Positions 46,824-57,504 of a stretch of DNA of 64,000 nt are shown here, piece by piece. The first letter of the stretch is position 1; each line of letters begins with the position of its first letter. This DNA is from Dysidea avara (lineage: Eukaryota > Porifera > Demospongiae > Dictyoceratida > Dysideidae), in contig NC_089274.1 in assembly GCF_963678975.1 (NCBI RefSeq), forward strand, positions 20,731,133-20,795,132, written 5' to 3'. Under the pieces are notes generated by a model, which was not told the DNA's origin, made no database searches, and saw only the letters and a list, made by a program, of their open reading frames with translations. Made by a program: the position numbers and the translations under genes.

Positions 46824-49800
46824 CTATGGCTGTGTTACGTGTTCAGAGTCATGATCACTCGATGAAGGTTGATCAGTAAGTAGAATATCAGTTGGCGTGT
46901 GTTGATCGTTTGGAATATGTTGATCAGTGGATGTATCTTGATCTGTTGGAGTCTTTTGATCAGTTGGAATATGCTGATCGGTGTCTTGATCTGCTGAACT
47001 GTGTTGATCTGTTAGAATATCTTGATCTGCTGGAGTGTGTTGATTGGTTGGTGAAGGTTGATCAGTGTGTTGATCTACTGAAGTATCATGATCGGTCGGA
47101 ATATGTTGATCAGTTGGACTACTTGTGGTGTCACTGGTGTGTTGATCAGCCAGTGAAGGTTGATCAGTGCGTGGATCAGCTGGTTGATTAGTCAGTGAGG
47201 TGTGTTCATGTTGATCAGCAGGATCAGTGGCTGATTGTATGGCGGCCATGGAAGGTTGATCTTGATTTACCGGAGAATGGTCAGGATTGGTTGATGACTC
47301 TGCTTGCAATATGATCAGATTTTGTTGACTCTCTGGTGTTGCAGGAGCTGATGTAAACACTCCTTGTGTTTCATTGAGCAGCATTACAGGTGAGGTGGTC
47401 CTACTGGTCGGACGATATCTGTTGTGTAGTTTACGATGTGGTCTGACTCTCGTAGTGGGCGTGGTTGGTACTGGAGTAGTGCTGCTGGTTCTACGCACTG
47501 TTTGTGGGTGTTGTAGTTGTAATAAGTTGATCTGTTCTTTGAGCTCTTGTAATGAAGTGATCCTTTGTTTGCTTTCCATGGATACTTGTTGAACAAGCAT
47601 TAATTCTAGTTTGTGTACAGCATTCTCCAATTTTGTATTGTGTAGTGCAGCCTATATAGATAATATTAAAACATGGCTTACATTAAAGCATGCTGTGGCT
47701 TACATTATGTACTCTACCCTCCAACGACAACAGCCTCTGATCACAGTTGGATATTTCTCGTTCATAAGTATCCCTAGCAACACAATTGCCAATCTGCTGT
47801 TGTAACTCCTGTGCCTTCCTACAAACAACAAAACCTCTTAGTGGCTAACATATCCTATATTTAGCTAGCTCACTTGTCCTCTTCATTCTTGTTTGACAAG
47901 TTGTGTTTACAGAGTGTCACTTGTTCCTCCAGTCTCTGTAACTACATACACAACAAACATCACCCACTGCAGTCAGTGCAGCTGAGCATATCATTAGCTA
48001 CCTGCTCTGTTAATGGTAATAATGTGACTTGAATTTCACTGACGTTATTGTTAGCCTCTTGTTGCCACACTAAACTATCTTGTTGCAGTTGGTTACACGT
48101 AACTGCTAACTAAACAATCAAATGATATAGTTGCTGTGATAGATTAAACTAACCTTAGTAAGACGAGATTTCAAGTTGTTATCTTCAACAGTCAATTGTG
48201 AGTGTAGCTGATTGACTTGCTCGGTCACATCAAGTCTGTGTTTATCAGTCATGCTGTTCACCTCGTTCAGCACAGCTTGACATGACTGCTCTACCTACAC
48301 TGCCAAGCAGCAGTCACTTATTATACCTTTTGTATACAGCATACCTGCTGTTTGCACTGATGACTGACTAGGGCTACCACATCTGTCCTAGTCTGTCCCA
48401 GTTGATCTGTCAACCTGCCATATTGCTCCTTCATTCCATCCAGCTCCCTTAGCCTGTGATCAGGTTTGGTTATCTCAACAAAGTATTTTAACATTGGATG
48501 ATCCCTCCCAGAACCTATCCCAATATAATACATGACTACATAATCTAGTGTTCTTGTCACTCTGTGTATTCTCCTAGACCACATCACACTAACCTACTAG
48601 CTATCTCAGCAAACATCACTTTATTGATGTCTTCCTTTGTCACGTCCATTTCCTTCTGAACTATCTCCACTGACTTATGTAGTTGTGTCATTAACTGTGA
48701 CACTTTAGCCTTCTCCTTCTATTAATACATGTCAGCTAGCTGGGTAAGGTTGTCATATAGCTCACCTGTAGTCTTCCCTGTATTACACTGAGGTTGTCAT
48801 GTAGCTCAGTCTTCAGACGATTGTAGTAAGTGTTACATTTCTTGTCAGTCTGAGAGTTGCACTCCTTCAAGGTGGCTTGTACAGACTATAACAACACAAC
48901 TCAGTAATAAATGCTAGGTGGACTACATATGCATGCATGTATTCATGCACACACGCACGCACACACACGAGCACAACAAGGAGCGTAATGCACACTTCAA
49001 AAGGAGTGCCCTGTATACACCTTCTTTGTGTTATCCAGCTGCTCTTCACATTGCACTAGCATACTGGATTGGTGGGCATACTGTTCACGACACCATTGTT
49101 GTAGAGACTTCATGACTGCTTGCAAATGAGAGCTCCGGTCACGAGCAGCAGCATCGAAAGTGTTCGACTTGTTGTTCAAGTCTCCAACAGCTCCATCCAA
49201 CAGCTTCACATCATCTCGTAACTTTGCTACCCTACAGTATAATGGTTTACCATGACTATGGAGGTTGTCTAGTGGGTATATCAAAAGAAAACTAGATCTT
49301 TGGTAGTTAGGACTAAGATGATACAATTACATACATACAGATCACAGATTGGGACATGAAACCAGTGCAATACATGCATGTGTATATACACACTACACAC
49401 CTGTACAGACAAACTGCACACACACATACAGACACACAGACATACCTGTCAGCAGCAATCCTATTCTGATGATCACAATTGTTACATTGTTGTAGGAACT
49501 GTGTGGTGAGTGCTGATAACCTGAGGGGATTCAGTTATGACACATGTAATGAGCTATGTTACTGGACACCATATAAAATGTTGTACAACAATAACACAAT
49601 ACTACAGGACAAACACACTGTGAATACACCTGTGGTACCTGATACTATCAACACTCTACAATGGAGCTCATATAGTGTATCATTCCACACTTGAGGTGTA
49701 CAGTGAACACTAACAAATGTGACAATCTTGGAGAATGCCATTAACAACATAAGCCCTACCAAATATGTCATGTCTGGGATCCATACAAAAGTGCTTGTGT

Positions 49801-52800
49801 TGTAAAGTGGTGACAAGAGTTCATAATGGTAAGTAAGGGAGTAAGCTGGTAGTATACATATTAAGCTGGCAGTATTTCAGCAAGAGTGTCTTTGAAGTGA
49901 ACAAAAAGGTGCAGCCCTTCAATCACCATATAGGGACGTGCTGCAGGGAGAAGAAACAATCGCTGACTATGAGGTCAAGAAATTGACATTGCTAGTCAGC
50001 TAAACAGTTGGAAGCACTAGTACTGATGATACAAATTTAAGGGTTCGTGTATTACACACATAGTCACACACAGTCAGGCCACCTTCTTTCTGTACGCTTA
50101 TAAGCAGTTTCTCTGATAAACAAGTAGGCACTGATAATTTCTAATGAATACTATTCAATCAATTCACTGGCAAGAAATGCAGTGTGTGTATATCTATACT
50201 TTCAAGGCCGGCTCTGGAGGGGGGGCCGAGTAGGCCATGGCCCACCCAACATTTTCCAACTACAGTTATCTTGACTAGTATGTTGTAGACCATAGATAAT
50301 ATACCTACTGGCACGTGTCAGTAGGTATATTATCTATGTGTAGACTAACAGTATGAAAAGCCATAGAATTACGCGTGCCAAGTCTGTTTTTTTTTTTAGT
50401 AAAACTTACACTTGAACTTATCAAATCTTCTTGTAAACTATACTAAGCACTAGTCTGTACTTAGGTTAGAGAACTTAGATACTGTGCTACAAGTCTACCA
50501 ATCTCTCAAACACGGAGTATTACGGAAAAGTCTTAGTAGGAGTATGTATCAAAATGTTGTGGGTGCCTTATTGTCTATATGGTGCAATTTAGGCTACGCC
50601 ACTCAACAGTACTGTGGTCATTATTCATCTAGCAACTGGCCAATAAATTTAGATTAATTGAATGCTTATAGCTACATGCAGCTGTTAATGAATGAATTCA
50701 GTGTAGTTATTAATTGTAATATTGGATAGCTATGCCCAACTGAAATTAGGCTATATATGCTTCTAGATGACATTTCCTAGGCGATGATTTAAAAAAATTT
50801 CCTGGGGTAGCATGCCCCCAGACCCCCTAGCAGGAGCAGGCTATGCATGCTGAGTGTGCTTTGCACACTACCTCCCCACCTACCATGCATGGATGGCCCA
50901 CCCAACCCAATTTTGCCAGAGCCGGCCCTGACTTTATTGTGTACTAACTGTAAGATGTGTGCATATCGCAGTCCTTCTGAAGCTAGTACTTGTTGAAAGT
51001 GTACAGACTGTCCCCTTACATAGCTGAATTCATTAACACACTTCAACCAACAAATTTCAGTACTACCCCAAGTGTTGTACTGGATAGAATCCTAACATAC
51101 TTTCCTGGTCTAGGTTTTTGTTAGTTTCTTGGTCTAGTTGTTACAATATAGACATACAACACCTAATGTTGCTAAACACAATCCCTGCAGTTAAGATGTG
51201 TGACTTATTATTAAAGGATATAAACCAGGCACTATATTGGACCTACACACTCTCCAGCGTCCAGCATTTTGTTCCATTACATAATAACACAGTAATACTC
51301 TATTGCAATGAATAATTGATCTGCTTCTTGGTATTGACATGAATGACATTGAGTAAGTTATGAGATGCTTGAGGACCACTCACTACATGCAGCTACATGT
51401 AAATTATGTCAGTAAGAATGGCAGCAGCAGCTAACCAGTTCAAATACTACCCTCCTACGTGCTGAATTACTACTCCAGTCAAGGCCAGTTAGGGTCAGTA
51501 GAGTGTATATTGCATATGTATGTTGCATGAGACAGGGGTTATATGAAGCTAGCCCATAATACACAAATAACATGTATACAATAACACAAATACTGTGATC
51601 AAACAACTCCATATGTGACTCACTTGTTGTTTGTAAGGTCGTGTGATCGCTGCAAAGTAAACAAGGATGACTGCAATCTGGCAACCTCATCCTCCTGATA
51701 AAATATAGCACAGCACAGTGTCATCAAATAGATCACGCACGCACGCACGCACACATATATACATACTGCATGTATACAGAAGCCTTCAAAAAACACAAAT
51801 TATAACAGGGATCAGATATCTACATGTGTGAGATTGACAACTGGTACACTTGCTGAATGATACATCAAGATACCTTAATACGATTGCCAGTTTTAGCAAA
51901 CATTTAAAATCTAGTATTCAACCTAATGACAAGTCTAACAACCTTCTTAACATGTAGTTGGTTAATTTATAGTCTAGTATACATGTAGGTATACAGGCAC
52001 TTTGTGAATTTGTGATAAATAGTAATTTTACTGAAAATTACAGGAGACCAATCTGATGAAAATTCATTGTTTCTCATAGGACAACTTCATGAGTGACACA
52101 ATGATAAATTTACAGATATAGCAGGTACACATTGAGTTGTACCATGACCACAAGGGAATTGCCTGATATACTTGCCTGATTTATACGTCAAAATCCCAAG
52201 TGGCCAGTAATATATACCACTTGGGTATATGTTCACCTAATGGGTGAAGACACAAACCTACATTCACCACATTACTTTTATACAAAGGTATCTAGATATC
52301 AATTGTGGGTTTATTTTGGACTGTGGTATTCACAAAAAAGAAATGATTGTGGGTTTTGCTGGTTTTAGTGGTGCCATTTTTAGCCAAATAAACCCAGTTA
52401 TGAATGTCTATAATAGTCTAATGTGCTAAAGTAAGTGATGAAGATTATAGGTTATTGACTTTGAGAATGTCTAAGCCATCTTGTTACATGGTTGAAATGC
52501 GCTGTACAGAAAATCATTCCCCCCCCAACACTGTGCAAACAATTATTTAGCTACTTGATGATGACTCATTCAATTATTTTTCCTTGAAAAGAAGAGAATG
52601 CTTGGCCAGCTAAGCCTATATGCTAAACTCAAACCGCATAATGCAAAACTTTTAAGCAACTCAATATAAAGAATCAAAGGGAACTGATGCTTTGTAGTTT
52701 CCTCAGCATCAAGGCATTGTGGCCAAGGCTATATATCATGATAATTATCATCCTAACCAGGGTGATATCTTGATAATTTATCGCCCTGTGGTCAGGGTAA

Positions 52801-55800
52801 TATGTAAAATATAACCCTGCGGTTTCCTTTGATCTGAGGTGTCAAAGTGGTATATTATCATCATAAGGTAGTACTGCATAGTAGGGACCCCCAAAAACAA
52901 ACTGCTGCCATCAAATATCATCGTAGAAATAACCTACACAGTACAATAATGCTGAATTTCCAAAACCCTAATTTTTTTGGTTGGCTTGTACCACAGTCAA
53001 AAAGATTAAAGGATGCATCATGCAAACACCGTTTTACTGAATTACGCCACAACAACAAACTCACATGTGGCAAGTGTCTTTTTTGGGTCCCAATGACTGC
53101 CTACCCTCTGCAGCTTGCCTTTATTTTTAATCTACTAGGTGTCATGCAAGGAAACTATATCAAGGCTTTAATTTACTGTATCAACACTTTCCTTACAGAT
53201 GCATATGTATAGTCACCACACAATTTTTTTTTGAAGAATTTGGAAAAGGTATAGATAGCTGCAGTTATCAGTTCGCTACAGAAACAGCATGGCCTTAATG
53301 ATCTAGCCACACTTACAAGGATTGGTTTCTTAGAGAAAACAGAGCACAGCTCTTATAACAACAAGTTTAAGGAAAAATTAGAAATTTTAAGTTTGATTAG
53401 GGATAATAGAAAAAAAGTGACAAGGGATGTCGCCTACACCTGCAGATACACTAGTGAACATTTAATCCCTATACCCCAAGACCAAGACTGAATTAGGGAT
53501 TAAATGTTCATTACTATATCTGCAGGTGTAGGCGACATCTCTTGTTTCCTTACTTTTTTTTTTCTATGATCCTTAATTGAACTTCTTAAACTTGTTTGCT
53601 TACTTTTTTTTTGTAACATTATTATGACTGGTGAACCCATGCATATATACCGCATCAAAAGAAAGGATGGCGTCTGAATTAATGTTTTAGTCTGAGCGCG
53701 CGCGCCCCAGCTATCAAAACTGCTTCGAAAGTGCAGTGGCCATTACGCTTCGCTTTCAGCTATGTTCAGCCCGTTATACAGTGCTACAGACGAAAAACAA
53801 TAGAAAAGTATCTCTGCAACAATCCAGTCGTCTCGAAAATATGACGATTCGCGTGCCCCCAACTATCAATTACTGCCTCGAAAGTGCAGCAGCCTTACTC
53901 TTCGCTTTCAGCTATGTTCAGCCCGTTACACAGCGTTACAAACAAAAAACAGTGTTAGAATCGTCTCTGCAATTAGTCCATAGATAATATACCCCCCTGG
54001 ATTGGAAACTAGTAAGCGCCCCTGGTTACAGGCTGGTTTCGCGCCCCCTTCAATAACAAGACAAGTTTCTCTGGGCGAAACAAGACTCACCACTGGTAAA
54101 AGGTTCTTTCTCAAGATGTTTTGGAAGCCAACAGCGAGTTTCGAGGCAAATTGGCTCTTTATTGTGCAAAGGTAGAAACGAAACTGAACGCGAGATCAGC
54201 TGGTTTGGACACATTCAAGGAAAACACCGAAACCCTGTACGCTACGCCTTTCGCACTCAGACCATACCATGGAGCATTATTTGATGACTTCGTAGTATAA
54301 ATTGTGTAGCGATACTGTTTAGAATCACAGGGAGAATGTGCTTCCAATTTTGCCAAAAAAAACCATCTCAAAAACCTACCAAAGAAGTTATGGGAAGACA
54401 TATTATTTAGCCGAAGCAATTCTTTATAGCATAGTTAACCTTGTGATACTTTCTTTTTCTACCTACAACACTTAATTTAGCCAAGAATGTGCTTCCAAAA
54501 AAGCATGTAATCCACCATTGTAAGGCCTTCCGACCAAGTGACGTGAAGTAGTCCAACTAACCAGAACAATTATCAAAACAACACCACAAGTCATTCTCGT
54601 TACAAAATAAAGTCGTTCATGCCACCGTTCTGCTGTAATAGGATTAAATTTGTTGAGGCGCGAAACCAGCATAAGGGCACTGGTTCTTGTACAAAGTCTA
54701 TGGGCGCGCGGCGCAGTTTTCAATCCAGGGGGGTATATTAGTCCATTCAGGAAAATACGGACTATTCCCGTTTACAAACATACTGTAGGAAAGCCATGCA
54801 TCGCGCTACCGCGAATCGACACCTTAGGTTGTCAGCAAAAAGAAATGGGACACAAAGGAGGACAAAGGTAAGTCCATGATGCGCGCATTGTATGTACTGC
54901 GGTATGCCAAAAGGCACGTCTCGGGACAAAGCGACATCGAACAGTGAAAAAATTAAGTCCATAGCCTTAGCCGAGTTGCGCTTGCCTGAAGGCATCAGGC
55001 AGGCAGTTAGTCAGTAGAAAATTCCATTGAATAATTTTTTTTTTTAAATTTCGTAACTATTTATTGGAAGCCTTTACGATCATACTGAAGGCACTTTTGG
55101 GCTTGGTTATACCTAACCAATACTGCTAAGGTGCCAGGATAGAGTTGTGAAGCTGGTTTTTGGGTGAATTTTTTGGCTAGGAAAACCAAAAACTCCATGA
55201 TCCCTAATATACAGCACTACTGTACTGTATGATCACTTTAGCTGCAGAAAATAAGGCGTGGCATCCAGTAGCCATGCCTTCTTGCTGATAAGATACCTCT
55301 ACCAGAGGCTCACTTGAAATCAGCAGTACAAGATCAAGATACTCTAATAAAGCAGTCACCCTAATACAACAGCCATGTATGATATTCTAATAGAACAGAC
55401 ATGTATATCAAGCTTTAACAAAAAAGGGTTCCAAGTGATAGAAAGTAGATATGATGATGGTATTACAGCACAGCTATGTAGGAGAGTCCTTACTCTGGTA
55501 TTGGAAATCAAGTGGATTACTCTTCCCACATAGCTATGTTGTAATAATCTCACTAGCCAACCTGTATTTTTTCTTTGTCTATTGGTCGGTCTTTTTTTAT
55601 TGACCAAATGAGAAAAGAAAAAAATATGGGCTGGCTGGCGAAGACTAATGAATACCATACTTTGTTTTATTGTTTGGATCCCTAATTCATTATTTTAAAT
55701 TACTCTCAGACAGTGACACTAAACGCAGAAAAAAATTCAGATCCAGTGAGTATCATGATAACATGAGATGAATGCAGTAGTGTAACTTACTGACAAAAGA

Positions 55801-57483
55801 TTTCTAATATCTAATGAAAGAAAGGATAGAAAAGAGCTGCACTACCGCCAACCATGGATGGAGTGCTGATATACTCTAATATAGCAGTCAAGTATATGTA
55901 CAGATGGTGGTAGCCTCACAATCATAACTACTTGGAACATCACCTTCAGTATAGTCCAAAAATGTGTGTATTTTGGATACCTCTACCACACACTGTTAGT
56001 GATAATCCACACACTATTTTATCTGAGCACATTTGCACACTACATTGTGTACCAATGAATCCCTTAAACATTGTGTACCAATGAATCCCTTAAAGTTAAC
56101 CACTTTTAGGTACAAAAAGTTAAGAGGAACCATAACATTACATGAGGAGCCTTTGACCTCACCAGTCCACTTACTGACTCAGATGTGCACACACATATCA
56201 CACATGCACGTATGCACGTACGTATGCAACACATACATACACAACAACCAAGGTTTTTACTCTGGTAAGAGATCAGTACGCAGGTATCTACTGGGTAAGA
56301 CACCTAGCCACAAATTTTGACAAACAAATTGCATACTTTGTGGGTTACTAACAAAATTCCAGTTACAGGGGCTACTGTCTAAATAACTAAGACAAGCATT
56401 GTTAGGATTCTTCAGTGAGTAAATGTCCCTCAGGAATGATGTAATAATCACCTCCCACCTTTGTGAATATTACATCATTCCTGATGGGTTGTTTATCCAC
56501 TGAAGAATCCTAGCATTGCATGTCTGGATTGTTATGCAATAAAGATGACATGATAATTAGTAATTGCTGTTGTCACTGTGAGCAGACTGAGACGAAGATT
56601 ACATTTCAGTTCTGCCTCGACAATTCTGCTTTCACAAATCCATGGCAAACTGGATTCCTCCCTTCACAAGCACTGTTGAGAGCTCTGTATTAGGGGAGAA
56701 ACTTCTGTAAAAGTGTCTATGATCCAGATTTAGACACTTGTAGTACTAAGAATGTGAAGAATGATCTGATTGGCTACGTCAACATTCTGGCAGTGGTCAC
56801 AGAATTTGTGCAACAGTGACCCCCACAAACCATCAGGCACATGAGACTAAACACACAACATACAAGCTTACTAATTTTCTTTCTCTTCCCTCCACTGATA
56901 ATTTCATGGTTCCCATAGCAGCAAGCATCTCCCTGTGCTGTGTCTCTATTATCTCAACTAACTTGTCGACACGTTCACTATCCTCTGTCAATCGTAGTTC
57001 TGTCTGCTGTTGGAATGCCCTCCATTTTAACTGCATGTCAGTCAGGCTCTTCTGTAAGTAATCTAGTTGTGTTTCCAACTGGTCACGTCTACGCAACATC
57101 AAATGCTGATTATCTTTTGTCTTCTTCTCCAGGTCTAAACTAGACTGTAACAAGAATGTCAATGTGTGCTCTTCTTCCAACGATTTTTGCTCTCTCCCTA
57201 CAACTCTGTTTTGTAGTTGTTCCTGCCTGTCTGTAAGTCGTTTAATCTGTGCACGCATCAATCTTAGTTCGCTGTCCAGCCATCCGCCGGATTGCTCAGC
57301 TGGTCTACGTGTCAGTTCGCCTTGTATGCGAACTATTTCTTCTAGTAAAGTCTCGTTCACTTTTTCCAACTCGTAGACCCTCGTATCAATAGTAACCCTC
57401 GTATCAATAGTACGTTGCTTGTCTGGTATCGCTAAAGCGTTCTGCTGCACAGCAATCGGAGGAAGCGCCGGGACTTGCGACAT
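46824..57483 (-). CDS. Long coiled-coil protein of unknown function
   Basis: A first exon 57483-56871 opens MSQVPALPPIAVQQNALAIP and continues with near-continuous heptads: RVYELEKVNETLLEEIVRIQ, ELRLMRAQIKRLTDRQEQLQ, LEKKTKDNQHLMLRRRDQLE, VDKLVEIIETQHREMLAAMG. Further coiled-coil exons lie at about 51698-51613 (EDEVARLQSSLFTLQRSHDL), 49520-49445 (LTTQFLQQCNNCDHQNRIAA), 49235-49020, 48890-48600, 48420-48345 and 48290-47700. The last exon (47651-46824) has LENAVHKLELMLVQQV, a linker rich in T/S/P and R, and a repetitive DQHTPTDQ-type tail. An 18-bp tandem duplication in exon 1 makes TIDTRVTIDTRV. It may be a CCDC154-like or centrosomal protein, but I cannot assign it. Exon linking is by strand, phase and coiled-coil continuity only. 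Confidence 0.72.
46865..47215 (-). repeat. Coding minisatellite (DQH-rich tail)
   Basis: Within the last coiled-coil exon, units of 15-24 bp such as TTGATCTGCTGGAGTGTG (plus-strand view) encode DQHTP, DQHIPTD, DQDTSTDQH. About 17 imperfect units are present. The uneven unit length in multiples of 3 keeps the frame open, so it is under coding constraint or very young. Confidence 0.75.
50203..50930. mobile_element. 728-bp TIR element with CAGGGCCGGCTCTGG ends
   Basis: The left end CAAGGCCGGCTCTGG and the inverse of the right end CAGGGCCGGCTCTGG differ at one base. ACTTT flanks both sides (50198-50202 and 50931-50935). The next bases inside are G-rich on the left and C-rich on the right, and the words GGCCCACCCAAC occur near both ends. 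No transposase. The ends resemble hAT-type termini, but the 5-bp duplication is shorter than the usual 8. Confidence 0.82.
50291..50338. mobile_element. 48-bp perfect foldback nested in the TIR element
   Basis: CATAGATAATATACCTACTG and its exact inverse are separated by 8 nt (GCACGTGT). CATAGATAATATACC also forms the left end of the 756-bp element at 53982, so this may be two terminal repeats of that family with nearly all the interior lost. Confidence 0.7.
53362..53594. mobile_element. Foldback MITE, family 4
   Basis: A 233-bp palindrome. The outer arms are CAAGTTTAAG and CTTAAACTTG; then GATTAGGGATAATAGAAAAA and its inverse; the inner arm AGTGACAAGGGATGTCGCCT / GATGTCGCCTACACCTGCAG with its inverse. 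It is followed directly by a body like that at 5234-5934. Confidence 0.8.
53595..55240. repeat. Second copy of the foldback-headed dispersed repeat, interrupted
   Basis: Matches 5234-5934 over GACTGGTGAACCCATGC, CATCAAAAGAAAGGATGGCG, TCAGCTATGTTCAGCCCGTT, ATGGGACACAAAGGAGGAC, CGGTATGCCAAAAGGC and GAAGGCATCAGGCAGGCAG. A unit of about 150 bp (CTATCAA...CTGC.TCGAAAGTGCAG...GTCTCTGCAA) is repeated at 53711 and 53860. The body is split by the element at 53982-54737. Confidence 0.62.
53982..54737. mobile_element. 756-bp TIR element nested in a repeat, 9-bp target duplication
   Basis: TTAGTCCAT lies on both sides (53973-53981 and 54738-54746). Terminal repeats are TATACCCCCCTGGATTG and its inverse CAATCCAGGGGGGTATA, followed by GGCTGGTTTCGCGC / GCGCGAAACCAGC near-matches. 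A 9-bp duplication is typical of Mutator-like elements, which is suggestive only. The left end has six extra bases (AGATAA) before the shared terminus. No transposase is encoded. Confidence 0.8.
55339..55400. repeat. Cluster of the dispersed 19-nt motif
   Basis: ATACTCTAATAAAGCAGTC (55339), a weaker ACCCTAATACAACAGCC (55358) and ATATTCTAATAGAACAGAC (55382), about 20-24 bp apart, in the coiled-coil gene intron. A further copy, ATACTCTAATATAGCAGTC, is at 55871-55889. Confidence 0.6.
56043..56094. repeat. Perfect 26-bp tandem duplication
   Basis: CATTGTGTACCAATGAATCC followed by CTTAAA is present twice without a mismatch. This is a recent local duplication. Confidence 0.85.
56396..56519. repeat. 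Imperfect hairpin with 50-nt arms
   Basis: The left arm GCATTGTTAGGATTCTTCAG then CAGGAATGATGTAATA pairs with a right arm ending GCATTGC; the loop is about 20 nt. Arms differ at several bases and carry a small bulge. It could be a tiny foldback element or a hairpin RNA precursor. Not distinguishable from sequence alone. Confidence 0.6.
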
Positions 57484-57504
57484 TTTATTGACCTGTTGCC
57501 TTAG

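Larger units (their letters stand above)
49530..51612. other. Intron of the coiled-coil gene holding a hAT-like element
   Basis: Besides the element at 50203-50930, nothing gene-like is seen. Simple repeats and AT-rich unique sequence fill the rest. Confidence 0.45.
51714..56870. other. Large intron 1 of the coiled-coil gene
   Basis: About 5.1 kb lacking recognised exons. It holds the foldback at 53362, the repeat body 53595-55240 with an inserted element, 19-nt motif copies, a 26-bp tandem duplication and a hairpin at 56396. A 121-codon open frame at 52847-53212 is unrecognised and not supported by splice signals or homology. Confidence 0.5.

Noticed and set aside
46892-47191. A 99-codon plus-strand open frame rich in VDQ and VDLLE
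   Set aside because: It is the antisense of the repetitive DQH tail of the coiled-coil gene; the repeat keeps several frames open.
46865-47215. Possible CRISPR-like repeat array
   Set aside because: Units are of unequal length, coding and in a eukaryotic gene; there are no spacers.
52847-53212. A 121-codon plus-strand open frame
   Set aside because: No match to a family, no splice signals and a repeat-rich intron context; chance open frame is likely.
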